A stretch of 64,000 nt of DNA, taken from positions 248,001-312,000 of the forward strand of contig NZ_CAJPUY010000005.1 in assembly GCF_905397275.1 (NCBI RefSeq), given 5' to 3'. Made by a program: the position numbers and the translations under genes. Positions 53,676 to 63,448 of this stretch are shown here, in pieces (position 1 is the stretch's first letter; the number at the start of each line of letters is the position of its first letter). The notes under the pieces were generated by a model that was not told where the DNA came from, ran no database searches, and saw only the letters and a list, made by a program, of their open reading frames with translations. Source of the DNA: Cupriavidus yeoncheonensis (GTDB taxonomy: Bacteria; Pseudomonadota; Gammaproteobacteria; Burkholderiales; Burkholderiaceae).

Positions 53676-54404
53676 ATGAAACTGACGGATTTCAAGGTAC
53701 TGACCTTCGACTGCTACGGCACCCTCATCGACTGGGAGACGGGCATTTATAACGGCCTGGTACCGCTGATCGAGAAGGCCAGCTATGCCGGCAAGGGCCG
53801 CGACGAGATCCTCGAGAACTACGCCAGGCACGAGGCCGACCAGGAACTGATGACCCCGGGCCTGGCCTACTCGGCGCTGTTGGCCATCGTCTATCGCCGC
53901 CTGGCGAATGAATGGAACGTCGGCGTGACCAACGAAGAATGCAATATCTTTGGCGCGTCCGTTCCCGACTGGCCCGAGTTCCCGGATTCGGTCGAATCGC
54001 TGCGTTATCTGAAGCAGCACTACAAGCTCGTGATTCTATCCAACGTTGATCGACTGTCGTTCCGTAGCAGCAATGCGCGGCTCGGTGTCGAATTCGACGC
54101 GATCTACACGGCGCAGGACATTGGCTCCTACAAGCCGAGCCCGAAGAACTTCGACTACATGCTGGGTCGTCTGAGCCGTGACTTCGGACTGGAGAAGAAG
54201 GACATCCTGCATACGGCTCAAAGCCTGTTCCATGACCATGCACCAGCGAACGACTTCGGCCTGGCATCGGCATGGATCGATCGCCGCCATGCCGACAGGG
54301 GTTGGGGTGCGACGATGCCTCCCCCGGGCACGCCAAAATTCGACTTCCGCTTCGAGAGCATGGCCGCGCTGGCCGAAGCTCACAAGGCCGCGCTGAAGGC
54401 CTGA
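53676..54404 (+). CDS. HAD-superfamily hydrolase, L-2-haloacid dehalogenase type II-like
   Basis: This 242-residue protein has the nucleophile motif [11 protein letters not shown] near residue 10, the Ser/Thr motif LSNVD (about 112), Lys in YKPSPKNF (about 150) and the acid motif. These match type II haloacid dehalogenases, but members of this group next to gab genes may be phosphatases of other function. ATG 53676 fits GGAG better than 53673. A paralogue is at 58326. Confidence 0.85.
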   Translation: MKLTDFKVLTFDCYGTLIDWETGIYNGLVPLIEKASYAGKGRDEILENYARHEADQELMTPGLAYSALLAIVYRRLANEWNVGVTNEECNIFGASVPDWPEFPDSVESLRYLKQHYKLVILSNVDRLSFRSSNARLGVEFDAIYTAQDIGSYKPSPKNFDYMLGRLSRDFGLEKKDILHTAQSLFHDHAPANDFGLASAWIDRRHADRGWGATMPPPGTPKFDFRFESMAALAEAHKAALKA

Positions 54405-54537
54405 CGGCGCTCAGTTGCGAAGTGCTGGAGCTGGCTAACCGCCAGCTCCGGTCATCCCCCGTTACTACTGCCGACGCGACATGGGCTAGCGCGTGCTCGC
54501 ACATGCCCGCCACGGCTCGTACATGCAGGTAATGTCA

Positions 54538-55992
54538 ATGTTCTCTCTGAAAGACCCTGGTCTGCTGCGGCAGCAGGCATATGTCGATGGCCGGTGGCGT
54601 GCCGCGGAGTCCGGCAAGACGCTGGACGTGATCAACCCGGCGAACAGCGAACCGCTCGGCACTATTCCCGCCTGCGATGCCGCGGATACGCGCGCCGCGA
54701 TCGAGGCGGCAAATCGCGCGCTCCCGGCATGGAGTGCGCTGACTACGCATCAGCGCGCTGCGGTCCTGCGCAAGTGGCGCGAACTCATGGTGGCTCATGC
54801 CGACGACCTCGCGCTGATCATGACCCTGGAACAAGGCAAGCCACTCGCCGAGGCGCGTGGCGAAATCCTGTATGGGGCGTCATTCGTGGAGTGGTTTGCT
54901 GAGGAGGGCATTCGGGCCTATGGCGAAACGATCCCCGCTACACAAGCGAGCCGTCGGATCATCACGAGAAAGGTTCCGGTCGGGGTGTGCGCAGCGATCA
55001 CGCCGTGGAACTTCCCCAATGCCATGATTACCCGCAAGCTCGCGCCGGCGCTGGCCGCTGGCTGCACCGTCGTCGTGAAACCGTCCGAATTGACGCCGTA
55101 CTCTGCACTTGCACTGGCGGAGCTTGGTGAGCGCGCTGGCATTCCGGCCGGCGTCCTGAACATCGTGACTGGGATGCCGCAGGGCATTGGCGGCGAACTG
55201 ACCGGCAACCCGATCGTCAGGAAGCTGACATTCACGGGCTCAACTCAAGTCGGCAAGCTGCTGCTGCGCCAATGCGCAGATACGGTCAAGCGTGTGAGCA
55301 TGGAGCTCGGCGGCAACGCTCCCGTCATCGTCTTTGACGACGCTGACCTCGATCAGGCGGTCGCGGGCGTGATGGCGAGCAAGTTCCGCAACAGCGGGCA
55401 GACCTGCGTGTGCGCCAATCGCATCTATGTGCAGGCGGGCATCTACGATCGCTTCTCGGCACGTCTGAGCGAGGAAGTTCGCAAGCTCAAGGTTGGAGCC
55501 GGGACGGAAGATGGCGTCTCTATCGGTCCGCTGATCAATGAAGCCGCGCTCAAGAAGGTGGTTTGCCACGTGGAAGACGCTGTGGCACAAGGCGCGAAGG
55601 TCATCGTGGGCGGCGCGTCGTTGTCGCGAGGCCAGCAGTACTTCGAGCCGACGGTCGTCGCTGGCGCTACGGACAGCATGTTGATTGCCAGCGAAGAGAC
55701 GTTCGGTCCGGTTGCTGCCCTGTTTCCCTTCGAGTCCGAGGCGGAGGTCATTCGACGCGCCAATGACACGCCGTACGGTCTGGCCGCTTACCTCTTCTCC
55801 AGGGACGTCAATCGTGTGTTCCGCGTCAGCGAAGCGCTGGAATACGGCATGGTCGGGGCCAACACGGGCGTCATTTCCTCCGCCGTTGCACCTTTCGGCG
55901 GCGTAAAGGAGTCTGGGCTGGGTCGCGAAGGATCGCATCACGGAATCGACGAATTCCTCGAAGTGCAGACGCTGCATCTGGAAATCGTCTAA
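54538..55992 (+). CDS. gabD: Succinate-semialdehyde dehydrogenase (NADP), GabD type
   Basis: This 484-residue ALDH has the start FSLKDPGLLRQQAYVDGRW typical of GabD, TPWNFPNAMITRKLAPALAA, catalytic Glu in ELGGNAPV (about 252) and Cys in GQTCVCANR (about 286). It converts succinate semialdehyde, the product of GABA transamination, to succinate. ATG 54538 gives the usual GabD N-terminus; 54523 and 54532 are alternatives. With gabT (59082) it forms the GABA route, although the two genes are about 3 kb apart and on opposite strands. Confidence 0.9.
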   Translation: MFSLKDPGLLRQQAYVDGRWRAAESGKTLDVINPANSEPLGTIPACDAADTRAAIEAANRALPAWSALTTHQRAAVLRKWRELMVAHADDLALIMTLEQGKPLAEARGEILYGASFVEWFAEEGIRAYGETIPATQASRRIITRKVPVGVCAAITPWNFPNAMITRKLAPALAAGCTVVVKPSELTPYSALALAELGERAGIPAGVLNIVTGMPQGIGGELTGNPIVRKLTFTGSTQVGKLLLRQCADTVKRVSMELGGNAPVIVFDDADLDQAVAGVMASKFRNSGQTCVCANRIYVQAGIYDRFSARLSEEVRKLKVGAGTEDGVSIGPLINEAALKKVVCHVEDAVAQGAKVIVGGASLSRGQQYFEPTVVAGATDSMLIASEETFGPVAALFPFESEAEVIRRANDTPYGLAAYLFSRDVNRVFRVSEALEYGMVGANTGVISSAVAPFGGVKESGLGREGSHHGIDEFLEVQTLHLEIV

Positions 55993-56278
55993 CTTGCGAC
56001 TGGCAAGGGCCCAAAAGGCTCTTGCTCACGGAAAGAGAGAACCTGCACGTAGCTGGCTCTCCTCTTTTATGTCACTTCCCCTTGGGCGGGGTGTTTCCCC
56101 TACCACCTCCAGAGGGGTTGCCGGTCCGGCTTGGCCAGTTTGGGTTGCTCGGTGTCGACGGTTGCTGGTTTGTGTTTGGGGAGGTCACTGTGGTGCTCCT
56201 TTGCGGCTGCAAGGTCCTTCACTGTAGAACACCTCGCCGGCATTGCGTCCCTTCAACGATCGCAGGACACGCCCTTGG

Positions 56279-56608
56279 CTAGAACACCTTGCTGCCATTC
56301 GGAACGTTGCCTTCTGCCGTAAGCAGATTCACGACCCCAGGCTCTGATTCCACGCCCATGACGAGGACCTGGGACAGAAAGCCTGCGATGCGTCGCTCGC
56401 CAAGCTTCGTGGCACACACCACTTTCCTGCCGACCAACTCGTCGCCCGTATAGCGGCTAACGTACTGGCCGCTGGATGTCAGCGTGCCAAGTTCGCCGAG
56501 ATCAATCCACATCTTGTAGGCCGGCTTACGGGCCTTCTCGTTCAATTCGACCCTGAGTACGGTGCCGACTCGCATGTCGACGCTCTGGAATGCTTCATAA
56601 GGTGTCAT
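56279..56608 (-). CDS. CsaA-like tRNA-binding (OB fold) protein
   Basis: This 109-residue protein has the CsaA/EMAP-II type pattern DMRVGTVLRVELNEKARKPA, YKMWIDLGELGTLTSSGQ, YTGDELVGRKVVCATKLG and FLSQVLVMGVES. It is the single OB-fold form, dimeric, binding tRNA or acting as an export chaperone in Bacillus. ATG 56608 used. It lies 42 nt downstream of the PucR gene on the same strand. Confidence 0.85.
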   Translation of the reverse strand: MTPYEAFQSVDMRVGTVLRVELNEKARKPAYKMWIDLGELGTLTSSGQYVSRYTGDELVGRKVVCATKLGERRIAGFLSQVLVMGVESEPGVVNLLTAEGNVPNGSKVF

Positions 56609-56650
56609 CGGTGTATGAATTCCTGCTTGTGTGATCGTGTGATTCAATCT

Positions 56651-58231
56651 CTAGCCTTCGCTTGTGAGCTTGTACAGAGCGACAGCTACCTGCAACTCGA
56701 AGCGGTTGGCCTGGTCTTCCAGGGCGGAACCCAGAAGTGATTCGATGCGTTCCAGTCGGTAACGGAGCGTACTGATATGGACGCCTAACCGCCTGGCCGT
56801 ATTGGCAAGTTGAAAGCCCTCGGCGCAAAGCGCTTCCAGGGTTTCCAGGAGCGCCTCGCCTTTCTTGTCATTCAGCAGCGGGCCAATCTTGCTTTGAATG
56901 AACAGTTCCCTGGCATCGGCGTCTCCCATTAGCGCCCTGGGAAACATGACTTCCTGGAAATGATGGACTTTGCCAGGGCGAAGCATTGGAACCAGCGACT
57001 GGACATCCTGCCCGCCCTGCGCCATGCCGATGATTCCACGATGCACGCGGCTGACCGCAAGCGCGGCGCCTCGGCTGCCAAGCGACTTCCACAAAGGCTC
57101 CGGCTCGGCTTCTGCCGCCATCAGGAACGTGATCTGATTGAGTGACACAAGAATAAGCGGTGGTTGCCCTGAGTTCTCCAAGTACCTGCGCAGCCTTTCC
57201 ACCCAGCGCTCGCGACGGAGAAAGCCTTCTTTGGAAAGCGGCAGCGGCTCGTCTAACAGCACGAGGCATACCCGGTAATTGCCAGAAGGGTCCCAGCCGC
57301 TCAATCGGGCGCGCTCCAAGGCGGTGGGCGTCTCTTCGAACTTTCCCTCGAGCAACGAACCGACCAGCGCGTAGCCTAACCGTTCCTCTTGCAGATGGAG
57401 GGCCCGCATATGCACGAGATGCAGCGCGGCAATAATCGAGGCATGTTCCGTTGCGCGGATGTCAAGCTCACCCAATGGTGCCTCTCCACCGTCAACGAAG
57501 ATAAACGCAGCGATCTCCCCGCGAATACGAATCGGACATCCCAATCGCTTCGGTACACCCACTTCCGGCATGGCATCCAGGAGAAGGGGGCTCATGCTGT
57601 CCTGGATCTGGCGAAGGATGATCCGGTTGTTCAGGAGCCGGAGGTACCCTCGCTCTCTCTCACCACGCTCCTGCTCTGGCCGAGTCTCATCGCTGGATCC
57701 AAGCGGCAGGCCATCCGTGTCAACGAAATTCACGGCGCGGTTCAGCAGCTTGCCAAGCGCGCGAGCCAGATCCCCGAGCGTATTCGCGACAACCGCGGCG
57801 TGCGTCAGCGAGCGATGGATTTCGTCAGAGCGTTCAATTATTTCGCCTTGAAGGCGGATGATGCTCGAATGGATCTCTTCGGTGATCGAGCTAAACGGTA
57901 TGTCCCAGTCGATTTCGAGCAGGGGCAGACCGACATCATTCGCCGCGAGAGCGGATGCCGAGGGAAAGTGCTCCAGGAAATTCGGGACTGCGAGCACGAC
58001 ACCGGCCAGTCCGCGGTCATGGAGATCCCTGATGAGCTGGTTGGCTTTTCGTTCGTCCTGTGGCCAGTTATAGCCTGTGGACAAGAGCAGCTGGCCGCGC
58101 TGTACCCATGCAGCGATATCCGGGTGATCCACCATATGGACCCACCGTATCTCGTTTGTCAGTCCTGCATGCCCAGCGACAACCCGTGCTCCCCGCAGGA
58201 CTGTCGACTCAAGGGCTGTCGTGATGTCCAT
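56651..58231 (-). CDS. PucR-family transcriptional regulator
   Basis: This 526-residue protein has an N-terminal PucR sensor domain (about 15-135: VVAGHAGLTNEIRWVHMVDH, GQLLLSTGYNWP) and a C-terminal HTH near 470-520 (FQLANTARRLGVHISTLRYR, LERIESLLG). ATG 58231 has GGAGG 5-6 nt before; the frame is open upstream to 58504 without a better start. It lies between gabD and gabT groups, so it may control GABA or guanidino catabolism. Confidence 0.87.
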   Translation of the reverse strand: MDITTALESTVLRGARVVAGHAGLTNEIRWVHMVDHPDIAAWVQRGQLLLSTGYNWPQDERKANQLIRDLHDRGLAGVVLAVPNFLEHFPSASALAANDVGLPLLEIDWDIPFSSITEEIHSSIIRLQGEIIERSDEIHRSLTHAAVVANTLGDLARALGKLLNRAVNFVDTDGLPLGSSDETRPEQERGERERGYLRLLNNRIILRQIQDSMSPLLLDAMPEVGVPKRLGCPIRIRGEIAAFIFVDGGEAPLGELDIRATEHASIIAALHLVHMRALHLQEERLGYALVGSLLEGKFEETPTALERARLSGWDPSGNYRVCLVLLDEPLPLSKEGFLRRERWVERLRRYLENSGQPPLILVSLNQITFLMAAEAEPEPLWKSLGSRGAALAVSRVHRGIIGMAQGGQDVQSLVPMLRPGKVHHFQEVMFPRALMGDADARELFIQSKIGPLLNDKKGEALLETLEALCAEGFQLANTARRLGVHISTLRYRLERIESLLGSALEDQANRFELQVAVALYKLTSEG

Positions 58232-58325
58232 AACCCTCCATGTAGCACGCCGAATTTCCGTCAGCATAGCGCGAGTGCAGCAAAAGGCAACTCTCAGTGG
58301 TTCCGCGACGGCTCTTGTGCGGCGC

Positions 58326-59069
58326 CTAGCGCGCCAGGATCGCCTCTGCAAAGCTGCGCATGTCGTCGAACTCAGTGTCAGGTACCGCTTCAGCCTTCGG
58401 AACGGCGCCGAAACCCGGTTTGCCGCGACGCCGATTGATCCAGACGGTCTGCAGTCCCAGCGCCTGGGCCGGGACGTGGTCGTGGTACAGGCTCTGAGCG
58501 ACATGCAGGATCTGCGATCGAGGTGCGTCTATCCGGCCTAGCATCACAAGGAAGTTGTTCAAGGAGGGCTTATAGCTGCGTGCCTGCTGAGCAGTCACAA
58601 CGTAATCGAACTCGATCTTCAGGTGCTTGTTTGAGAGCGAGAAGAACTCGTCGTCACCATTCGTGATGACTGCCAGCCGAAAGCGCTTCTGAAGCGCAAG
58701 GAGGGCTGCCCGCGAATCGGCAAACGTTGGCCAGTCACCGACGGAATGCGAAAAGGTGTCGAGTTCATGTTCCGCGGGGGTGAACCCCAGATCTGCCGCG
58801 ATGCGCCGCAGCGATTCCTCAAGAATTTCCCGATACGTGAGGTAGGGACCTGCCTCCAGCGCGGCCTCATGCGTAGCGTATCGCTCCAGCATCTCGTCTT
58901 CGCTGATCGAAGATCCGTGGTCCTGCAAAATGGGTCCCAATGCATCGCAGATGCCCCGCTCCCAATCGATCAGCGTGCCATAGACGTCTAAGGTCAGCAC
59001 CGTCTTGCCGGCAAAATTGCCGGCAACATCTTCCAATTGCCTGTCGCTTGCGAAACTGTCGGGGGGCAT
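58326..59069 (-). CDS. HAD-superfamily hydrolase, haloacid dehalogenase type II-like (second copy)
   Basis: This 247-residue protein has [13 protein letters not shown] near residue 28 with Asp nucleophile, ITNGDDEFF and SYKPSLNNF. The Cys of the first copy's DCYGT is Val here. It lies 12 nt downstream of gabT on the same strand. The pairing of this family with gab genes occurs twice in the window. Confidence 0.85.
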   Translation of the reverse strand: MPPDSFASDRQLEDVAGNFAGKTVLTLDVYGTLIDWERGICDALGPILQDHGSSISEDEMLERYATHEAALEAGPYLTYREILEESLRRIAADLGFTPAEHELDTFSHSVGDWPTFADSRAALLALQKRFRLAVITNGDDEFFSLSNKHLKIEFDYVVTAQQARSYKPSLNNFLVMLGRIDAPRSQILHVAQSLYHDHVPAQALGLQTVWINRRRGKPGFGAVPKAEAVPDTEFDDMRSFAEAILAR

Positions 59070-59081
59070 CTTGACTCTCAG

Positions 59082-60371
59082 TTATCCGCGGACCTTGGCG
59101 ATGGCTCGGTCAAGGATAGCAATGGCCTCGCGCGCGTCGTCGAGCTCGGTGTTCACCGGGGCGAGCAGGCGAACGTTGTTGCGATGTACGCCGCACTTGA
59201 TCACCAGAAGGCCATCATCGCGGCAGGCATCAATCACACGCTGAGCGAAATCAGCATCCGGTTGGTGCGGGTCGCTGTTCCTGACAAACTCCATCGCCAG
59301 CATCGGGCCCACGCCGCGAATGGTACCAATCTCCTTGTACTTGTCGGCGAGCGCGAAGAGGCCGCCGCGCAAGGTCGTGCCCAGTTCGCGCGCGCGCTCG
59401 GTCAGTCTTTCTTCCTCGAACAGGTCGAGAACCGCGAGTGCCGCTGCGCATGCAAGCGGGTTGCCTGCGTAGGTGCCGCCGAGGCCACCAGGAAGCGGGG
59501 CATCCATGATTTCGGCACGGCCCACGACGCCGGACAGCGGCAGGCCACCCGCCAGGCTCTTCGCCACGGTGACGAGATCGGGCTGGATGCCGGCCTCCTG
59601 GAACGCAAAGAGTTCGCCAGTGCGACCGAAGCCCGTCTGGATCTCATCGGCAATCAGGACGATGCCGTGCTTCGTCGTCAACTCCCGCAGCTTCTTCAGG
59701 AAATCCGAACCGGCTGCCAGGAAGCCGCCATCGCCCTGAACGAGTTCGAGAATGATCGCCGCTACACGGTCTGGAGCGATTTGCGTCGCAAACAGGTCAT
59801 CGAGCGCTCGCAGTGCATCGTCGCCGCTGAAGCCGCGATACGGGTCGGGGTACGGCGTGTGATAGACATCGCCCGCGAACGGCCCGAAGTTCTGCTTGTA
59901 CGGCGTGCTCATGCCGGTCAGGGTCATGCCCAGCAGGGTACGGCCGTGAAAGCCTCCGCGGAAAGCAATGATGCCCGGCGCATTGCGATAGGCGCGGGCG
60001 ATCTTGACTGCGTTCTCCACTGCTTCGGCGCCGGTAGTCAGAAACACGGTCTTGTAGGCCTCCGAGCCGCCCACCAGTCGATTCAGTCGAGCTGCGAGTT
60101 CGATGTAGACGTCGTAGCCGGCGACCTGGAACGCGGCATGGCTCACACGCTCAAGCTGCTGCTTCACGGCAGCTACGACTCGCGGGTGGTTGTGGCCGAC
60201 ATTCAGCACGCCAATGCCACCAACGAAGTCGAGATAGCTGCGGCCATTGACGTCCCAGACGCGCGAACCATGAGCCCGGTCCACGAAGATCGGATGCGCG
60301 GTCACCACGCCGCGAGCCACGTGCTGCGAGCGCGCCGCAGCCAGATCGTTATGAGTGCTTTCCAATGCCAT
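59082..60371 (-). CDS. gabT: 4-aminobutyrate aminotransferase (class III, PLP)
   Basis: This 429-residue enzyme has TTGAEAVENAVKIAR (about 110), FHGRTLLGMTLTG, ADEIQTGFGRTG (about 240) and the PLP Lys in VTVAKSLAGGLPLSG (about 268). It transfers the amino group of GABA to 2-oxoglutarate. ATG 60371 preceded by AGGACAGGA; the frame is open upstream to 60731 but not coding. It is followed by a HAD and PucR gene. A beta-alanine or 5-aminovalerate substrate is possible. Confidence 0.88.
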   Translation of the reverse strand: MALESTHNDLAAARSQHVARGVVTAHPIFVDRAHGSRVWDVNGRSYLDFVGGIGVLNVGHNHPRVVAAVKQQLERVSHAAFQVAGYDVYIELAARLNRLVGGSEAYKTVFLTTGAEAVENAVKIARAYRNAPGIIAFRGGFHGRTLLGMTLTGMSTPYKQNFGPFAGDVYHTPYPDPYRGFSGDDALRALDDLFATQIAPDRVAAIILELVQGDGGFLAAGSDFLKKLRELTTKHGIVLIADEIQTGFGRTGELFAFQEAGIQPDLVTVAKSLAGGLPLSGVVGRAEIMDAPLPGGLGGTYAGNPLACAAALAVLDLFEEERLTERARELGTTLRGGLFALADKYKEIGTIRGVGPMLAMEFVRNSDPHQPDADFAQRVIDACRDDGLLVIKCGVHRNNVRLLAPVNTELDDAREAIAILDRAIAKVRG

Positions 60372-60920
60372 GTCCTGTCCTGTTGTCGTCAACTGTGGAG
60401 TGCGTGGCCGGCATCCGGCCTGGTTGCCCTTGCTTTCAAGGGGATGACACCATCTTAGGATTGGCACTTTTGTCGGACTACCTACGTTCCATACGGGAAG
60501 GGACCGGTGTTCTCGTACGATTCGTACATCTGAGTCTGAGGAAGCAATCGACTTGGGACAATATTTTCGCCGCACTTCAACGGTGCGTGGGTTCAAGCGC
60601 CTCGCCTCAGTCACGCTACGCATCCAACAGGCCGCTGTGCGAAAAATCGCGGCAAGACAATAACTTGGAAAGGGGGGCGCCCGCCTTCCGGTCGGCTCGT
60701 CCCTCATCTTCTTCGCACCTCTTCTCAGCATTTACCCGCACCGATTGTGGGATGTCCTACTGAGCGTCGGACGGGCATGCGAATCCTTCCTGCGAAACGT
60801 AGATAGGAATGCATCGGGCGCTGGGATTGAATGACCGGTAGCTCGAGTTGAGCAAGAACGAGTGTGCCGACACAAGCATCGGATCACACACTTCACCCGG
60901 CCAAGACAAAGGAGTGCGAG
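60372..60920. other. Intergenic region between gabT and the MHS-type MFS gene
   Basis: About 550 bases separating divergent genes. No gene supported; presumably carries both promoters. Confidence 0.45.
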
Positions 60921-62216
60921 ATGGAGATCGCAGCAACAATGGAGGCTTCGCAGGATGAAGCCAAGAGGCGGCGGCGAGCAATTACTGCCACCATTCTGGG
61001 AAACGGATTCGAATGGTTCGACTTCATGGTGTATGGCTTCTTTGCCATCACCATCGGGCAACTGTTCTTTCCGACCGGCAACGAACTGACGTCGTTGCTA
61101 CTGTCCGTAGCCACCTTCGGCGTGGGCTTTGTCGTGCGACCAATCGGCGGCATCCTGATCGGAATGTACTCGGATCGGGTCGGGCGCAAGGCGGCCTTGT
61201 CCCTGACCATTCTGCTGATGGCGGGGGGCACGGCATTGATTGGCATCGCGCCGACTTATGAACAGATCGGCATCGGGGCGCCGATCCTGATCATCATCGC
61301 GCGACTGTTGCAGGGGTTCTCGGCCGGTGGCGAGATGGGAAGTGCGACCGCATTCCTGACCGAGCATGCACCTGCAAACCAGAAGGGCTATTACGCAAGC
61401 TGGATTCAGAGCAGCATCGGCTTTGCTGTCGTGCTTGGCGCTGCGGCTGGCACTGTGCTTACCTTGTGGCTCACGCCCGAAGAGGTGAAGGCGTGGGGGT
61501 GGCGCATTCCGTTCCTGCTAGGCATCCTCATTGGGCCGATTGGCTTCTACATCCGCAGCAATGTCGACGAGACGCCGGCATTCCTGGCTACGACGGAGAA
61601 GGTAAAGAAGCCGTTCAGCGAGGTTCTCTCAAACTTTCCGCGCGAGACCTTCACGACGTTCTCCATGGTCATCCTGTGGACGGTTTGCATCTATGTGCTG
61701 CTGTTCTACATGCCGACATATGCCGTCAAGACGCTGAAGATGCCGCAATCGATGTCGTTTATCGCCGGCGTGGTGGGTGGTCTCATCATCACCGTGCTGT
61801 CACCGTTTGTGGGCGCACTGTCTGACCGTATGGGTCGCAAGAAGATTCTGGCGCTGAGCTCCGGCGGCATCCTGCTGCTTGCGTACCCAATGTTTGCGCT
61901 GGTGGTATCCGCACCGACGCAAACCAACCTGGTCATCTTCCAGACCGTCTTCGGCATTCTCATTGCCGGCTATACGGGTCCGATCCTGGCCGCGTTTTCG
62001 GAGATATTCCCGACGCGGGTGCTGTCGACGGGGTTATCGGTCGCCTACAACATCGCTGTCATGACCTTTGGCGGGTTCGCCTCGCTGATCCTGACCTGGC
62101 TGATCGCCACGACGGGTAGTGCCATGGCGCCGGCCTTGTATGTCATTGCCGCGGCCGCAGTCAGCTTTGCGGGTGTGACACTCGGCTTCCGCGATCGCAC
62201 CAAACCAAGCCTGTAA
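60921..62216 (+). CDS. MFS transporter, metabolite:H+ symporter (MHS/ProP-like) family
   Basis: This 431-residue protein has 12 TMs and the MHS pattern NGFEWFDFMVYGFFA, GFVVRPIGGILIGMYSDRVG and LQGFSAGGEMGSATAFLTEH. Members import proline, betaine, citrate, shikimate or 2-oxoglutarate. AAAGGAG precedes ATG 60921. It is 22 nt upstream of a periplasmic binding-protein gene, which is unusual for MFS. Confidence 0.88.
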   Translation: MEIAATMEASQDEAKRRRRAITATILGNGFEWFDFMVYGFFAITIGQLFFPTGNELTSLLLSVATFGVGFVVRPIGGILIGMYSDRVGRKAALSLTILLMAGGTALIGIAPTYEQIGIGAPILIIIARLLQGFSAGGEMGSATAFLTEHAPANQKGYYASWIQSSIGFAVVLGAAAGTVLTLWLTPEEVKAWGWRIPFLLGILIGPIGFYIRSNVDETPAFLATTEKVKKPFSEVLSNFPRETFTTFSMVILWTVCIYVLLFYMPTYAVKTLKMPQSMSFIAGVVGGLIITVLSPFVGALSDRMGRKKILALSSGGILLLAYPMFALVVSAPTQTNLVIFQTVFGILIAGYTGPILAAFSEIFPTRVLSTGLSVAYNIAVMTFGGFASLILTWLIATTGSAMAPALYVIAAAAVSFAGVTLGFRDRTKPSL

Positions 62217-62238
62217 CAACAACATCGTGAGGATACCT

Positions 62239-63381
62239 ATGAAGAGACACGTCCTTGGCATGGCCGCATTGGCGGCCCTCGGCCTGGCTTTCGCCAATTC
62301 GGCCGTCGCGCAGGTGCAGGAGATCAAGCTGGGCTTTGCGGCACCGATGACTGGCAACCAGGCCCAGTACGGAAAGGATATGCAGAATGGCGTCACGCTG
62401 GCACTGGAGGACTTCAATGCCACACATCCTCGCATCAATGGTCAGGAGATCAAGTTCGTTCTGGTCTCGGAAGACGATCAGGCGGATCCGAAGGCGGGGT
62501 CGGTGGTCGCCCAGAAGCTGGTAGACGGCGGCATCAAGGGAGTGCTCGGACACTTCAATTCGGGGACGAGCATTCCGGCATCAGGCGTGTATAGCCGTGC
62601 CGGTATTCCGCAGATCTCCATGGCTACTGCCCCGGAGTACACCCGACAGGGCTTCAAGACGACCTTCCGGATGATGACGTCTGACACGCAGCAGGGAAGC
62701 GTGGTCGGCGCGTATGTGGTCAATAAGCTCGGGGCAAAGCGCGTCGCCATTGTCGACGACCGTACGGCCTATGGCCAGGGCCTGGCTGACGAGTTCGAGA
62801 AGGCTGCGAAAGCCGCCGGCGGCACCATCGTTCGACGCGAGTTCACCAACGACAAGGCTGTGGACTTCAAGGCCGTGCTGACCAACTTGAAGCGCCAGTC
62901 TCCCGATGTGGTGTTCTATGGCGGAGCGGAAGCTCAATCCGCGCCGCTGGCCAGGCAGATGCGAGAGCTGGGCATGAAATCTGTCCTTGTGTCTGGCGAA
63001 ATGTCGAAGACCGAGAACTTCATCAAGCTGGCCGGGAACGCCGCAGATGGCACTTTGTGTTCGCTCGCGGGCCTGCCGCTGGATCAAATGCCCGGCGGTG
63101 CCGGGTACAAGCAGCGCTATGAAAAGCGCTTCTCGGGCCCGGTGCAGACCTACTCACCTTATGCATACGATGGTGCCATGGCAATGATGAAGGCAATGGT
63201 GCAGGCGAACTCGTCTGACCCGCAGAAGTACCTTGCTTCTCTTGCTGCAACCTCGACGCCAGGCGTGACTACCAGGCAGATCGCATATGATGCACGCGGC
63301 GATCTGAAGGAAGGCGGGATTACGATCTACAAGGTCGTATCCGGAAAGTGGCAGCCTGTCGAGAGTCTCGCCGGGAAATAG
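62239..63381 (+). CDS. Periplasmic binding protein, branched-chain amino-acid (LivJ/LivK) type
   Basis: This 380-residue protein has a signal peptide (LGMAALAALGLAFANSAVAQ) and the type I periplasmic fold with IKLGFAAPMTGNQAQYGKDM, VVAQKLVDGGIKGVLGHFNS, and VYSRAGIPQISMATAPEYTR. No permease or ATPase gene is adjacent, so it either works with a transporter encoded elsewhere or is a sensor ligand protein. A strong terminator follows it. Confidence 0.88.
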   Translation: MKRHVLGMAALAALGLAFANSAVAQVQEIKLGFAAPMTGNQAQYGKDMQNGVTLALEDFNATHPRINGQEIKFVLVSEDDQADPKAGSVVAQKLVDGGIKGVLGHFNSGTSIPASGVYSRAGIPQISMATAPEYTRQGFKTTFRMMTSDTQQGSVVGAYVVNKLGAKRVAIVDDRTAYGQGLADEFEKAAKAAGGTIVRREFTNDKAVDFKAVLTNLKRQSPDVVFYGGAEAQSAPLARQMRELGMKSVLVSGEMSKTENFIKLAGNAADGTLCSLAGLPLDQMPGGAGYKQRYEKRFSGPVQTYSPYAYDGAMAMMKAMVQANSSDPQKYLASLAATSTPGVTTRQIAYDARGDLKEGGITIYKVVSGKWQPVESLAGK

Positions 63382-63398
63382 AACGAGGCGCGGACGAC

Positions 63399-63427
63399 AA
63401 GAAGGCCGGACATAGTCCGGCCTTCTT
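63399..63427 (+). terminator. Strong hairpin after the binding-protein gene
   Basis: A perfect 13-bp stem (AAGAAGGCCGGAC / GTCCGGCCTTCTT) with a 3-nt loop (ATA), followed by CCTT. It lies 18 nt after the stop codon and works for both strands by shape. Confidence 0.75.
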
Positions 63428-63448
63428 CCTTGATGGACGAGCTCCAAC

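Noticed and set aside
59037..60458. 473-codon plus-strand frame opposite gabT
   Set aside because: Antisense shadow; gabT carries the PLP Lys and other motifs.
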